Shown in pieces: positions 26,601 through 32,273 of a DNA stretch of 33,155 bases. Below the pieces are notes generated by a model. The model did not search any database, was not told the DNA's origin, and saw only the letters and a list, made by a program, of their open reading frames with translations. The translations under genes and the position numbers were made by a program. The stretch is from positions 1-33,155 of the forward strand of contig DFIX01000002.1 of the NCBI GenBank assembly GCA_002371495.1, written 5' to 3'. Source of the stretch: Eggerthellaceae bacterium UBA3686. Its GTDB lineage: Bacteria; Actinomycetota; Coriobacteriia; Coriobacteriales; Eggerthellaceae. Position 1 is the stretch's first letter; every line of letters begins with the position of its first letter.

Positions 26601-27446
26601 CTCGATAACTACAAGGCGCTGGGTGGCGACGTCGTTTTCACGATAGGCGATTCTGGTACCGTGACAGCGATCGACGCCGAATACTGCGAGCTCACAAGCC
26701 AGCTTGTCGGGCCAGATGGCGAGCCTGTTCAAGCTGATGGCACCGAGGTGGCTGCCGGCCGGGGTGCCGCGCAGGGCGATGGCACCGGGGTTGCAGCCGG
26801 CCAGGGCGCTGCGCAAGGAAACGGCGATGGGGCAGCTGCTGACCAGGGTGCCGCGCAAGGTGATGGCGACGGGGCAACTCAGGGCATCGCACCAGATGTC
26901 AAGCTTGCGTACCTGCTTAAGGTCAAGAACACCAAGGCGGTTCTGAAGCTCAGCGTGCAGAAGGTCGATTCCGCAAACCATGCCATGCTGCTCAATGGCG
27001 CGGTGTTCGACCTGTACAAGCTGGACGGCGACCAGCGCGAGCAAACGCCCCTGTACCAAGGCCTCGTGTCGGGCGACGACGGCATGCTCAGCTACACTGA
27101 ATCGGCCGATGCCCAGGCCACGACGGTTTTCCCGCTCGAGACGGGTGTTTACCACCTGGTCGAGACGACTGCGCCCGATGGCTACAACCTGAAGGGCGGG
27201 CCCGTTATCGTCACGGTGACGTCCAACGATGTTTCCTACGACGACGAGAGCTCGAACCTTTCGTACAGCGGCACCGGCAAGAGCTTCGACCCGGTTGAAG
27301 GCGTTTACACCATCAAGGTCATCAACGCCAGCGGCTTCGAGCTGCCTTCGACCGGCGGCCCCGGCACCTATGCGTTCTATGCCTTGGGCTTCAGCCTTGT
27401 CCTTCTTGCCGTCGGTCTTATCCTCCTGCGCCGCGCAAAAGCCTAA
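20688..27446 (+). CDS. Giant LPSTG-anchored protein with fibro-slime and SpaA/Cna-B domains (2252 aa)
   Basis: Second giant wall-anchored surface protein. Seen: a basic start and membrane segment (about 18-40); the shared module with EGAFPAGTTM (near 95), then a second related module (about 205-345) ending GFSVYAIV; a long region (about 355-850) of repeated short strands resembling beta-trefoil lectin repeats (tentative); a fibro-slime domain (about 1017-1175, with DDMFLYVDGMLVLDLGGVHA and FYMERGAGASNLHMRFNL); Cna-B/SpaA domains from about 1340, 1530, 1740, 1900 and 2085; LPSTG at 2219-2223, membrane segment and basic end. Three Gly/Ala-rich low-complexity inserts sit inside loops of the Cna-B domains, and one is a short repeat on AAQGDGTGVAAGQG. 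GGAG at 20676-20679 sets the start. The gene follows a strong terminator and so needs its own promoter; TTTAAC-16-TACAAA at 20593-20620 is a weak candidate. Confidence 0.9.
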   Translation: MSVLPTNEELAAKRRRRTRFAWAIIVLAVFVALGTVVSLMVSGEAATRDRAGLTAATIDENAVDPEAIAAAKRPGPAQSFDGEAGGMAVHVDAEEGAFPAGTTMTVAVVGDDEVAEALDSAVEGEVVRSQAFDIAFWDANGDELEPQAPVHVSFHSAFQPETEQPVVVHVSDEGDAVVMQQQEDDASTAGEAVTVSSEEFSIYIYAVTKIEKNILASDGRNYKITVTYNDDAQIPQGTELVVSEVDDASKQFDEYLEQAESALGLESGTAGYARFFDIALAHDGAEVQPATPVTVKVELADAQSGELSVVHFEGEGAEKPEVVDAASQTGEVNFEAAGFSVYAIVQGPAPEMRTATSLDELAEGEPFHLASSRGFMLYFTNVMASSGNPPKIGNTRVALDAASYTFERIEGTSDQFRVYTTDPDGNKVYMNLTGSGDNGEMSLDGEDDAEPTVYTVEQFGAGFYIYSAQNGLKYGINRFSGENSPGFAGWKGKDDGSRILVVYPPEGGKDLLKLNGKTYGIVNQQSYISGYAMMAQKFNDSRLERKYLVTRQNPEDENGALWVAQGADVPQWTFHAVNENVYYLTTTVNGATKYLKATSKGLALVDEAQDDCQIQIQAGTGNYAGKVLMTARDGSIVHMHANGKTNGFGTTTNAPNASSWMSFVQESKLKDEDFTFFSATKVSVSDTQKVTNGSKVIVYTRVWNDSKKEYEFYAIDHAGALTRVYEDGDMLQWVGNEINTLQWEFTEYYFAGTTNPNYYYELQNTYSGQYLAPQINGGQILSDSTIGINMNGRRNGEYYSTILAWDDPHYDYAGLKVEGGQLASCPRTQAQDFYFAIMDEPVQTPQLNAVETVDSNEYGISMSMIDYSGTKANNGTFDQTQTDVYGDTGNTKDLMKPYLEEDGYPVSTKTGKSLGELYQGTQPVNHLFLQSTYDESGYFEYNCTENFAHLNSETGDFVVYDKVGTIETSNVSLNHGQFMPYNDLVEGRLSNSHSNVTDELDRALPPSDPRKDMDLYTIPYNQNNAPDVTGNANYHFGMQMQAAFTQTANGLDDWGHDIIFEFAGDDDMFLYVDGMLVLDLGGVHAAQSGKVNFRTGQITTSSRGSTTLLAQFQKGYKAQHPEASQDEVDAWLKGIFKTDASGKLTSVFADYSTHRMKMFYMERGAGASNLHMRFNLASVKPGTVMLSKTMSGTDEKYYSLTEFPYQIWYRTAEDGPFRLLGSAEGDRRRVRYVGKGIDVHYAQSFTPAGGGAAYDDVFFLKPGEAVEIEMPENAVSYYITECGLDPRVYAKVSANGEELAGKVAAGNPGREDYSVAEAAVSERQAVAYDNELSPDAQKTLTITKRLFKEDGVTPLGRADDDTTFDLRLYLGSENDTSLGLANMYGYHVLDANGNYCKWDSAQGKFASLGKSSFGALTDAEKDMATFATSINGSISRIPVDYTVEVRNLIVGTKFRVEEREGEIPEGYSFQKYVRVASADTVDYDNAVTPAGTVIDPPSGETAESGSIRFGADDPAVEVRNLRGWGLTAKKVWSDASYMQDRDPIYFAVYLRGDGDGAGGEGAGPGAGGAAGDDDLELVDGTLRQMAAGQTSLYWYFRSLQPGKTFDDYVLREVTVKGQFSVDDEGYVHAGAGGGGPAADADGGDGDGGDGSGADGGAEGGSGGGAEGGDAAGTSAGTVSGTGSLTVTPIEQDGSLTCAATPVGGTSGDYTYTVSYDVGTTTGGDNNVRTDTVTNSRPGIAVVKTDMQGNPLAGARFTLLDGDGNAIGSATYTSDENGLVTVAYLPDNGTYTLTEAKSPQGFQGLTGAITITSKDGKVTVAGDEADEGMYAYDADGGAGVAAVAGGAGGAADGAGAGAGDTGGADGGGATQGGAGNTVGAGGTPNVSVASTITVKNRPFSLKVVKVDEQTGNALLGVHFAIYRQVANSTGQMVRDTRPVDGYGNLVTDARGLIAEDLSGLKPGTYYLTETQKLDNYKALGGDVVFTIGDSGTVTAIDAEYCELTSQLVGPDGEPVQADGTEVAAGRGAAQGDGTGVAAGQGAAQGNGDGAAADQGAAQGDGDGATQGIAPDVKLAYLLKVKNTKAVLKLSVQKVDSANHAMLLNGAVFDLYKLDGDQREQTPLYQGLVSGDDGMLSYTESADAQATTVFPLETGVYHLVETTAPDGYNLKGGPVIVTVTSNDVSYDDESSNLSYSGTGKSFDPVEGVYTIKVINASGFELPSTGGPGTYAFYALGFSLVLLAVGLILLRRAKA

Positions 27447-27490
27447 ACTGGCAGGGCTCGACCATGGCAAACCAGCGTATTATAGGTAAC

Positions 27491-27529
27491 TTGCATCAAT
27501 TAGCTTGCATCAATTAGGTTGCACAATTG
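27491..27529. repeat. 14-bp tandem repeat upstream of the small gene
   Basis: TTGCATCAATTAGC, TTGCATCAATTAGG and a shorter TTGCACAATTG follow one another. They lie 26-64 bases ahead of the ATG at 27555, with TATTAT (a possible -10 box) at 27478-27483. The position suits an operator, but no regulator is known. Confidence 0.6.
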
Positions 27530-27554
27530 TCGTCGTTCGGTGAAAGCGGGCACG

Positions 27555-27983
27555 ATGGATTTCAAGTACGTGCGCATACAAGGCAGGGAGGTCTCTGAAA
27601 CCACCGGGTACGCTGCTGGCATATTCAGCATATGCTGGAAGCTCATACAGCAAGACGTCATGGACGAAGAGGACGTCGAGCTGTTCAAGGAAATCGATTC
27701 GTGGTTTGCCGAGGAGCTGCCGTTCCCAGAGCCTTGCATGAACCATGAGCGCGTAGTCTGTTTCTTCAAGACCGAGAATACCGAGCTTATGATGCGGATG
27801 ATCGCGCCAGCCATGTGGCTGCTCGAACGCTACGACCACCCGTTCTACGTGGTATACACCAACTCGCCCGGCGAGATCGTCTACGAGGATGATTATCAGA
27901 TTGCCGTGAAGATTCCCGATGTGCCGGTGGTGAAGTTCAACCATCAGTGGACCGAACCCGGCACCGGGCTGTTTCAGGAATGA
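27555..27983 (+). CDS. Small cytoplasmic protein of unknown function (142 aa)
   Basis: I recognise similar proteins in Firmicutes only as hypotheticals. It starts MDFKYVRIQGREVSETTGYA, has a helical middle (GIFSICWKLIQQDVMDEEDV, then SWFAEELPFPEP), a helix-rich LMMRMIAPAMWLLERYDHPF and ends YTNSPGEIVYEDDYQIAVKI plus a short tail. No signal peptide or membrane segment. I take ATG at 27555; a TTG at 27519 lies in the tandem repeat and lacks a binding site. The STAS gene starts 17 bases after its stop, so the two are cotranscribed, suggesting but not proving a link to that regulatory protein. Confidence 0.7.
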   Translation: MDFKYVRIQGREVSETTGYAAGIFSICWKLIQQDVMDEEDVELFKEIDSWFAEELPFPEPCMNHERVVCFFKTENTELMMRMIAPAMWLLERYDHPFYVVYTNSPGEIVYEDDYQIAVKIPDVPVVKFNHQWTEPGTGLFQE

Positions 27984-28000
27984 CGAGTGAAGGAGCCGGC

Positions 28001-28297
28001 ATGGAATTCGAGACGGTTCGGGACGGTGCGCGTTTGACGGTAAGCGTGAGCGGGCGCCTCGATGCCCAAACCGCGCCTCAGCTCGCTGATGCGATGAGCG
28101 GGATGCTCAATGGCGTAACCCAGACCGTTTTCGATCTGGACGAGCTCGAATACATCTTGAGCGCGGGCTTGCGCGTCCTGCTTGCAAGCTACAAGCTTAT
28201 GATGAAACGCGATGGGGTTATGCGCGTGGAAAACGCAAAGGTCGACGTCGTGTCCGTGCTCGACGCATCCGGCTTCGCAGCGCTGTACAGTATGTAG
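28001..28297 (+). CDS. STAS-domain anti-sigma factor antagonist (98 aa)
   Basis: Single STAS domain of the SpoIIAA/RsbV type, which binds an anti-sigma kinase and so frees a sigma factor; phosphorylation of a Ser switches it off. Seen: VSVSGRLDAQTAPQL, TVFDLDELEYILSAGLRVLL and the C-terminal VSVLDASGFAALY. S54, just before AGL, occupies the usual phospho-acceptor position by alignment with the common ISSAGLRVL motif. The preceding Ser is Leu here. AAGGAG at 27990-27995 sets the ATG. No kinase or phosphatase partner is in the window, so the sigma factor it serves is unknown; control of cell-surface genes nearby is only a guess. Confidence 0.88.
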   Translation: MEFETVRDGARLTVSVSGRLDAQTAPQLADAMSGMLNGVTQTVFDLDELEYILSAGLRVLLASYKLMMKRDGVMRVENAKVDVVSVLDASGFAALYSM

Positions 28298-28553
28298 ACA
28301 TAAGAAAGGGTGCCTAAAGAGTCTCCCTTCTATGGCGCCTGCAGCCAGTGCAAGATACGAGCGTCCTTCGGCTGCCCAAGACGTTCGAGGGCACTCTTGC
28401 AAAGGCGATGGGTTGTGGCAAGTCTTGTATATTAGGCTCATCTGAAAATCATCCCATCCAGGTATTTCGATGGGGTTCTTTGATGTTGGCGTTCTCGATA
28501 AGTGTCGACGTCAGCGTGGCAATCGATTTCAAGGGCTATTCAATGTCAGTTGT
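28298..28553. other. Intergenic region after the STAS gene
   Basis: No gene is supported. A weak imperfect stem (AGAAAGGG with CCCTTCT, about 28304-28332) may end the STAS transcript. The rest is mixed sequence becoming AT-richer toward the four-repeat cluster. Confidence 0.4.
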
Positions 28554-28806
28554 ATGCGCAAAATTGCGAATATACGACGATTACCCAAAAAATCACCTAT
28601 ACGATGCGCAAAAAATCGAATATACGACGATTGCAAATGATCCATATGGGTTTTCAGGAATCGGATATTGCTAAAAGAGTTGGTGATAGGCTAGCGGGTT
28701 TTTTCCAGGCGCGTATCTTGTTCCACAAATCGTCGTATATTCAAAAATTTGTGCATTATGAAAGCGATATTTTTAAGTATCGTCGGATATTCGAAATTTT
28801 GTGCAT
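28554..28806. repeat. Four-copy 29-bp repeat cluster (two direct, two inverted)
   Basis: Copies at 28554-28582 and 28604-28632 read forward; copies at 28728-28756 and 28778-28806 read in reverse. A consensus core is CGAATATACGACGATT, preceded by ATGCRCAAAA. Within each pair the copies are exactly 50 bp apart start to start, with unrelated 21-bp spacers; a 95-bp centre separates the pairs. It is strikingly AT-rich compared with the rest. It is not a CRISPR array because orientation flips and spacers are short. Most likely it is a binding-site cluster for a regulator or for the product of the gene starting 159 bases downstream. Confidence 0.8.
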
Positions 28807-28964
28807 GAACTATTGTTAATATACGTTGAATAGTCAATGAGCAGTGTTCGAAGGTCTAAGGTTAACTGGGTTCGGCGTCTCTCCTTCACTTAGTAGAACA
28901 TATTGCGTCTTACAAAGGCCTTGATCACGCCGATCCGAGCATAACTAGAAACATGGTGATGCCA

Positions 28965-29969
28965 ATGAGGGTGTTTTTATCACACTACACAGCATTGAAT
29001 TATTGGCGGGGGCATTTTCCGCTAGATTCTGATCTTGGCATTCCAGCTCGGGTGAGTGGTGCCGAGAAATGCGCATCTCGCAAAGCCGATGTACTAGGTG
29101 CAATCCCAGAGGAGTTCATTGTCAAAGACCATCCCGTTGACGTGGTGATATTCGAAGAAGATGACAGACGCCGATCAAGGGATATAAAGTGTCATGTGTG
29201 GCGAATCGGGCTGCCATCGAACGCTTTTTACCGTGTGCGTGGGGAGTACGTTTCGGGTCCCGAATTCGTCTTTCTTCAAATGGCCGAAATACTTCCAATC
29301 GAGCAGCTGATAGCTTTGGGATTTGAGCTTTGTGGTCGGTATGTCCTGTTGCCCGATAGCGTTTTGCATCCTGGTTCGATTGATGAGATGCCCAAGCGTC
29401 TATATCCATTAACGAATACAGAAAAGATTGCAGAGTTTTTAGAGGCGATTGGTAAAGCAAACGGCAAAGCGAAGGCAAAACGGGCGCTCAAGTACGTGGC
29501 CGACAATTCTCGTTCGCCTATGGAAACTGCGGTTCATATGCTTCTTTGCATGCCTGCATCGCTTGGTGGCTATGGGCTGCCGAAAGCTGTGTTGAACGCG
29601 GAAATCAATCTCGGGAGCGAGGAGGCGCGAATTATCGCGCGGAGGAATTATTGCGAAGGAGATTTATGCTGGCCCAATGCTCAGCAGCCCTTGGATATCG
29701 AGTACCATGGCGAAGTTCATGTTGGCGGTGCTCAAATGAAAAGCGATGTGGGCCGCGAGCTGGGAATAGAGCATGCAGGATGGCGTGTGATGACGATTAC
29801 GAGTTCGCAGGTGTTCGACACCGTTGCATTTGAGGTCATTGCCAAAGAAGCGGCTAAGGTGCTTGGAAAACGTTTTCACCCTGAAACGCTCGGCATGACG
29901 AAGCAGCGTGTCAACTTGCGATACGAGCTGGACCATTGGATGTTTCAGGGCAGGGGCTTGTTGGGTTAG
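28965..29969 (+). CDS. Vsr/DUF559-like endonuclease-fold protein (334 aa)
   Basis: Of a family I recall as common and multi-copy in Coriobacteriia, with no established function. Seen: N-terminal FLSHYTALNYWRG, resembling the start of AbiEi-like antitoxin-type proteins; a middle helical part (EFVFLQMAEILPIEQLIALG and SRSPMETAVHMLLCMP); and a C-terminal Vsr/PD-(D/E)XK-like core: LDIEYHGEVH (D244, E246), K259 and D261 in MKSDVGRE, E269 in IEHAGWRVMTITSSQVF. The middle (FELCGRY, NSRSPMET) is the most conserved in homologues I remember. ATG at 28965 is chosen because GGTGAT at 28955-28960 matches the anti-Shine-Dalgarno; ATG at 28953 would add four residues. Probably a defence or mobile-element-linked protein. 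Confidence 0.7.
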   Translation: MRVFLSHYTALNYWRGHFPLDSDLGIPARVSGAEKCASRKADVLGAIPEEFIVKDHPVDVVIFEEDDRRRSRDIKCHVWRIGLPSNAFYRVRGEYVSGPEFVFLQMAEILPIEQLIALGFELCGRYVLLPDSVLHPGSIDEMPKRLYPLTNTEKIAEFLEAIGKANGKAKAKRALKYVADNSRSPMETAVHMLLCMPASLGGYGLPKAVLNAEINLGSEEARIIARRNYCEGDLCWPNAQQPLDIEYHGEVHVGGAQMKSDVGRELGIEHAGWRVMTITSSQVFDTVAFEVIAKEAAKVLGKRFHPETLGMTKQRVNLRYELDHWMFQGRGLLG

Positions 29970-30355
29970 TTTTCTCGGTTCCGCTCGAACGCGTAATGGC
30001 ATGCGATACAAGGGCGTAGGCGGGGTGCGCGCTCGCATGGTGCCCGAAAACCTTTGAGCTGTATCGTTTTCTTTTGGTGTTGGGGCGGCGGGATTGCGGC
30101 GACTCATTAGCTGCGGTTCCGACGGAATGCTGACAAAAGATGCTTGCGCGCCGCATTATTTGGTCGTATAGACTGTGCGGCGGTTTCGGTGGGTGGGCGT
30201 TCGGGTAACGTGGTATATTCTCTGCATACGCAGAGCGCTTTCGCAGAGCGCTTTTGCTTTTGCGTTTTGCTAGGAGTTGCAGCGCATGGCTGCGCTGCAG
30301 TTCCTGGGGAGATGCAGCGCGCGACGGTACCGAAGTTCGCGAGATTGCTGGGAAA
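29970..30355 (+). promoter_or_regulatory. Promoter region of the signal peptidase-sortase fusion
   Basis: No gene is supported. TGGTATATT at 30211-30219 matches an extended -10 element (TG-n-TATAAT). Immediately after lies CTCTGC-ATAC-GCAGAG (30220-30235) and a direct repeat of GCAGAGCGCTTT (30230-30241 and 30243-30254). TAGGAG at 30271-30276 precedes an ATG at 30286 in another frame, so a short upstream frame may be translated first. That leaves the start of the fusion uncertain. Confidence 0.5.
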
Positions 30356-31954
30356 ATGGCGAGGGACGATACAGGGAAAAGCCGAAGAGCCGCAAAGCGC
30401 GGCGGCGGAATTGCGGCGGGGCTGTGCAACGTGCTGGGCACGCTGCTGCTGGTCGTCGTCATCGGGCTGTGCGCGCCCCTGACGGTGCCGCGCTTCATGG
30501 GTTACCAGGTGTTCGACGTCATCACCGGCAGTATGGAGCCCGAGATTCCCGTTGGCAGCGCCGTATTTGTGAAATCGGCCGATCCGGCAAGCGTCGTCGA
30601 GGGCGATATCATCGCATTTGCCGACGAGAACGGCACCATCGTCCATCGCGTGACCTACAACCGCACCTCGCTCGGCGAGTTCGTAACCAAAGGCGACGCC
30701 AACAACGTCGAGGACTTGAAGCCCGTCCCGTACGATGCGCTGATCGGGCGCGTCGAGGCGCATGTGCCTTTCTTCGGCTCGTTCATGGCAATCTACTCGT
30801 CGACGGTGGGGAAGGTGTACCTGCTGTTGACGGCTGCATGTGGCGTCATGCTGAACGTGCTGGCCAGCCGCATGCGCTCGACGCGGAACCGCAAGCGCGA
30901 GCTCGACGAGATCGCGCAGGAACTGCGGATCGCAGGCGTGGGCATACCGGGCGCACCGGGTGTGCCGGGCACGGCGGGCGCGCCGGGCATAGCGGGCGTA
31001 GCGGGCGTGCCGGGCGCCATGGGCGCGCCGGGTGTGGCGGGTGTGCCGGGTGTGTCGGGTGTGCCGGGCACACCGGGCGTGGATTCGTCTGCACAATCGA
31101 TACTTCCGCAGGACCTTTCCCCCAAGCGCCGCGGAGGCAAGCTGCGCGTGGCGGCAATGGCGATCCTCGCTCTTATCTTCCTGGGTTCGGGTGGTGTTGT
31201 CGGCTACGTCACCTGGCAATATAGCCTTAGCGATGCCCTGTACGCCGAGGCTTCGAACGCCTTCACTGGCCCCAGCCAGTTCAAGTCGGCTTACGAGGTG
31301 GCGCCCAAGACCGTCGACTTCGCGAGCCTGCGCGCCAAGAACCCCGACGTGGTCGGCTGGATCTACTGCGAAGATACGCCCATCGACTACCCGGTGCTGA
31401 AGGGGCGCGACAACGACCAGTACCTTCACAACGATTACACCGGCGACTACAACATCGACGGGTCGATCTTCGTCGACGCTGACAACCGCGACATCTTCAC
31501 TGACAGCAATACGATCATCTATGGGCACAACATGAATTCCGGCTCGATGTTCGCCGCGCTCGAAAAGTGGGCTGACCAGTCCTTCTACAACGACCATCCG
31601 ATCATCTGGTTCATGACACCCACGCAGGACTACAAGATCATGCTGTTCAGCAGCCATCATGCGAACGCGCATTCCGACATGTACAACATCATCGCGACGC
31701 CCACCGAGAAGCTCGAGGCGTACCTGCGCGAGGCGGTCGAGGAATCCGATTTCTCGGTGGGGGAGAACAAGGCCGCGCTGCCCGCCGGTCTGCAAAACGA
31801 GCTTTCGCCTTCCGCGATGCAGCGCGCCCGTGCCGAAGAACGCTACGTCATGCTTACCACCTGCGCGTACCTGTTCGACGATGACCGCTACGTCGTGCAC
31901 GGCAAGCTCGCCCCCGTGGCCAGCGCCGGCGGCGTTCCCCTGAAGCAGTCGTAG
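30356..31954 (+). CDS. SipW-type signal peptidase / collagen-like linker / class B sortase fusion (532 aa)
   Basis: Two enzymes in one chain. Numbering from ATG 30356: membrane segment one (19-45); SipW/ER-type signal peptidase with S59 (ITGSMEPEIPVGS), GDIIAFADENG, H97 (IVHRV) and D114 (TKGDANN); membrane segment two (152-170) followed by SRMRSTRNRKR; 16 Gly-X-Y triplets (196-243); SPKRRGGKLR; membrane segment three (264-286); class B sortase with H391 (IIYGHNMNSG), C503 (MLTTCAY) and R511 (DDDRYVVHGKL). Basic residues flank the linker on both sides, so both active sites face outward while the collagen-like part lies in the cytoplasm. The frame is open throughout. Start uncertain: a TTG at 30254 extends the frame, and GGGA is the only site before 30356. 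Likely substrates include the SipW-type TasA-like protein; the sorting signal of its sortase half is unknown. Confidence 0.9.
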   Translation: MARDDTGKSRRAAKRGGGIAAGLCNVLGTLLLVVVIGLCAPLTVPRFMGYQVFDVITGSMEPEIPVGSAVFVKSADPASVVEGDIIAFADENGTIVHRVTYNRTSLGEFVTKGDANNVEDLKPVPYDALIGRVEAHVPFFGSFMAIYSSTVGKVYLLLTAACGVMLNVLASRMRSTRNRKRELDEIAQELRIAGVGIPGAPGVPGTAGAPGIAGVAGVPGAMGAPGVAGVPGVSGVPGTPGVDSSAQSILPQDLSPKRRGGKLRVAAMAILALIFLGSGGVVGYVTWQYSLSDALYAEASNAFTGPSQFKSAYEVAPKTVDFASLRAKNPDVVGWIYCEDTPIDYPVLKGRDNDQYLHNDYTGDYNIDGSIFVDADNRDIFTDSNTIIYGHNMNSGSMFAALEKWADQSFYNDHPIIWFMTPTQDYKIMLFSSHHANAHSDMYNIIATPTEKLEAYLREAVEESDFSVGENKAALPAGLQNELSPSAMQRARAEERYVMLTTCAYLFDDDRYVVHGKLAPVASAGGVPLKQS

Positions 31955-32105
31955 CTGGCACTGCACCCGTCGATGGCGTCCTCCTAAAACAGCCGTAGTT
32001 CGCCCCGCATCCAGCGTCGACGGCGTGCCTTGAAGCGATCGTGGCTTGAGTCTGTGGCCAGTGCAGGTGACGCTTCTCCTGAGGCGGCCATAGCTCGCAT
32101 CCGCA
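31916..32105. repeat. Degenerate tandem copies of the fusion gene's 3' end
   Basis: The last codons and stop region (from GTGGCCAGC at 31916) recur three more times with decay: about 31969 (GTCGATGGCGTCCTCC), 32013 (AGCGTCGACGGCGTG) and 32054 (GTGGCCAGTGCAGG). Units are about 40-53 bp. Unit one and unit four align well, 17 of 22 bases around CTGA and TAGCT. No hairpin terminator is evident after the gene. Confidence 0.6.
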
Positions 32106-32273
32106 GTCAGGCAGGCAACGAGTCCTTGCAATGAGTCAAAAGGATGCGATTTGTTTCATGGGCAAGTCGTATCACATCCCTTTGACCCACTTTGCGTCTC
32201 AAATAGTTAACGCTTCTACCTGCGATTTGTCGTATCATATACACAGGTGTTTTCTACATATGGAGTTGGTGCT
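32106..32273 (+). promoter_or_regulatory. Upstream region of ispD with repeated motifs
   Basis: TGCGATTTGT occurs at 32145-32154 and 32221-32230, and GTCGTATCA-like motifs occur at about 32166-32176 and 32229-32239. TTGACC at 32182-32187 and TATCAT at 32233-32238 look promoter-like but are not properly spaced to each other. GGAG at 32262-32265 is the binding site for the ATG at 32274. Confidence 0.4.

Noticed and set aside
28554..28806. Possible CRISPR array
   Set aside because: Only four repeats, two of them inverted, with 21-bp spacers and no cas genes in view.
30107..32131. A 674-codon minus-strand frame opposite the fusion gene, with RHTRHT-type repeats
   Set aside because: The repeats are simply the antisense reading of the collagen-like Gly-X-Y coding sequence, and the plus-strand gene has two intact enzyme domains.
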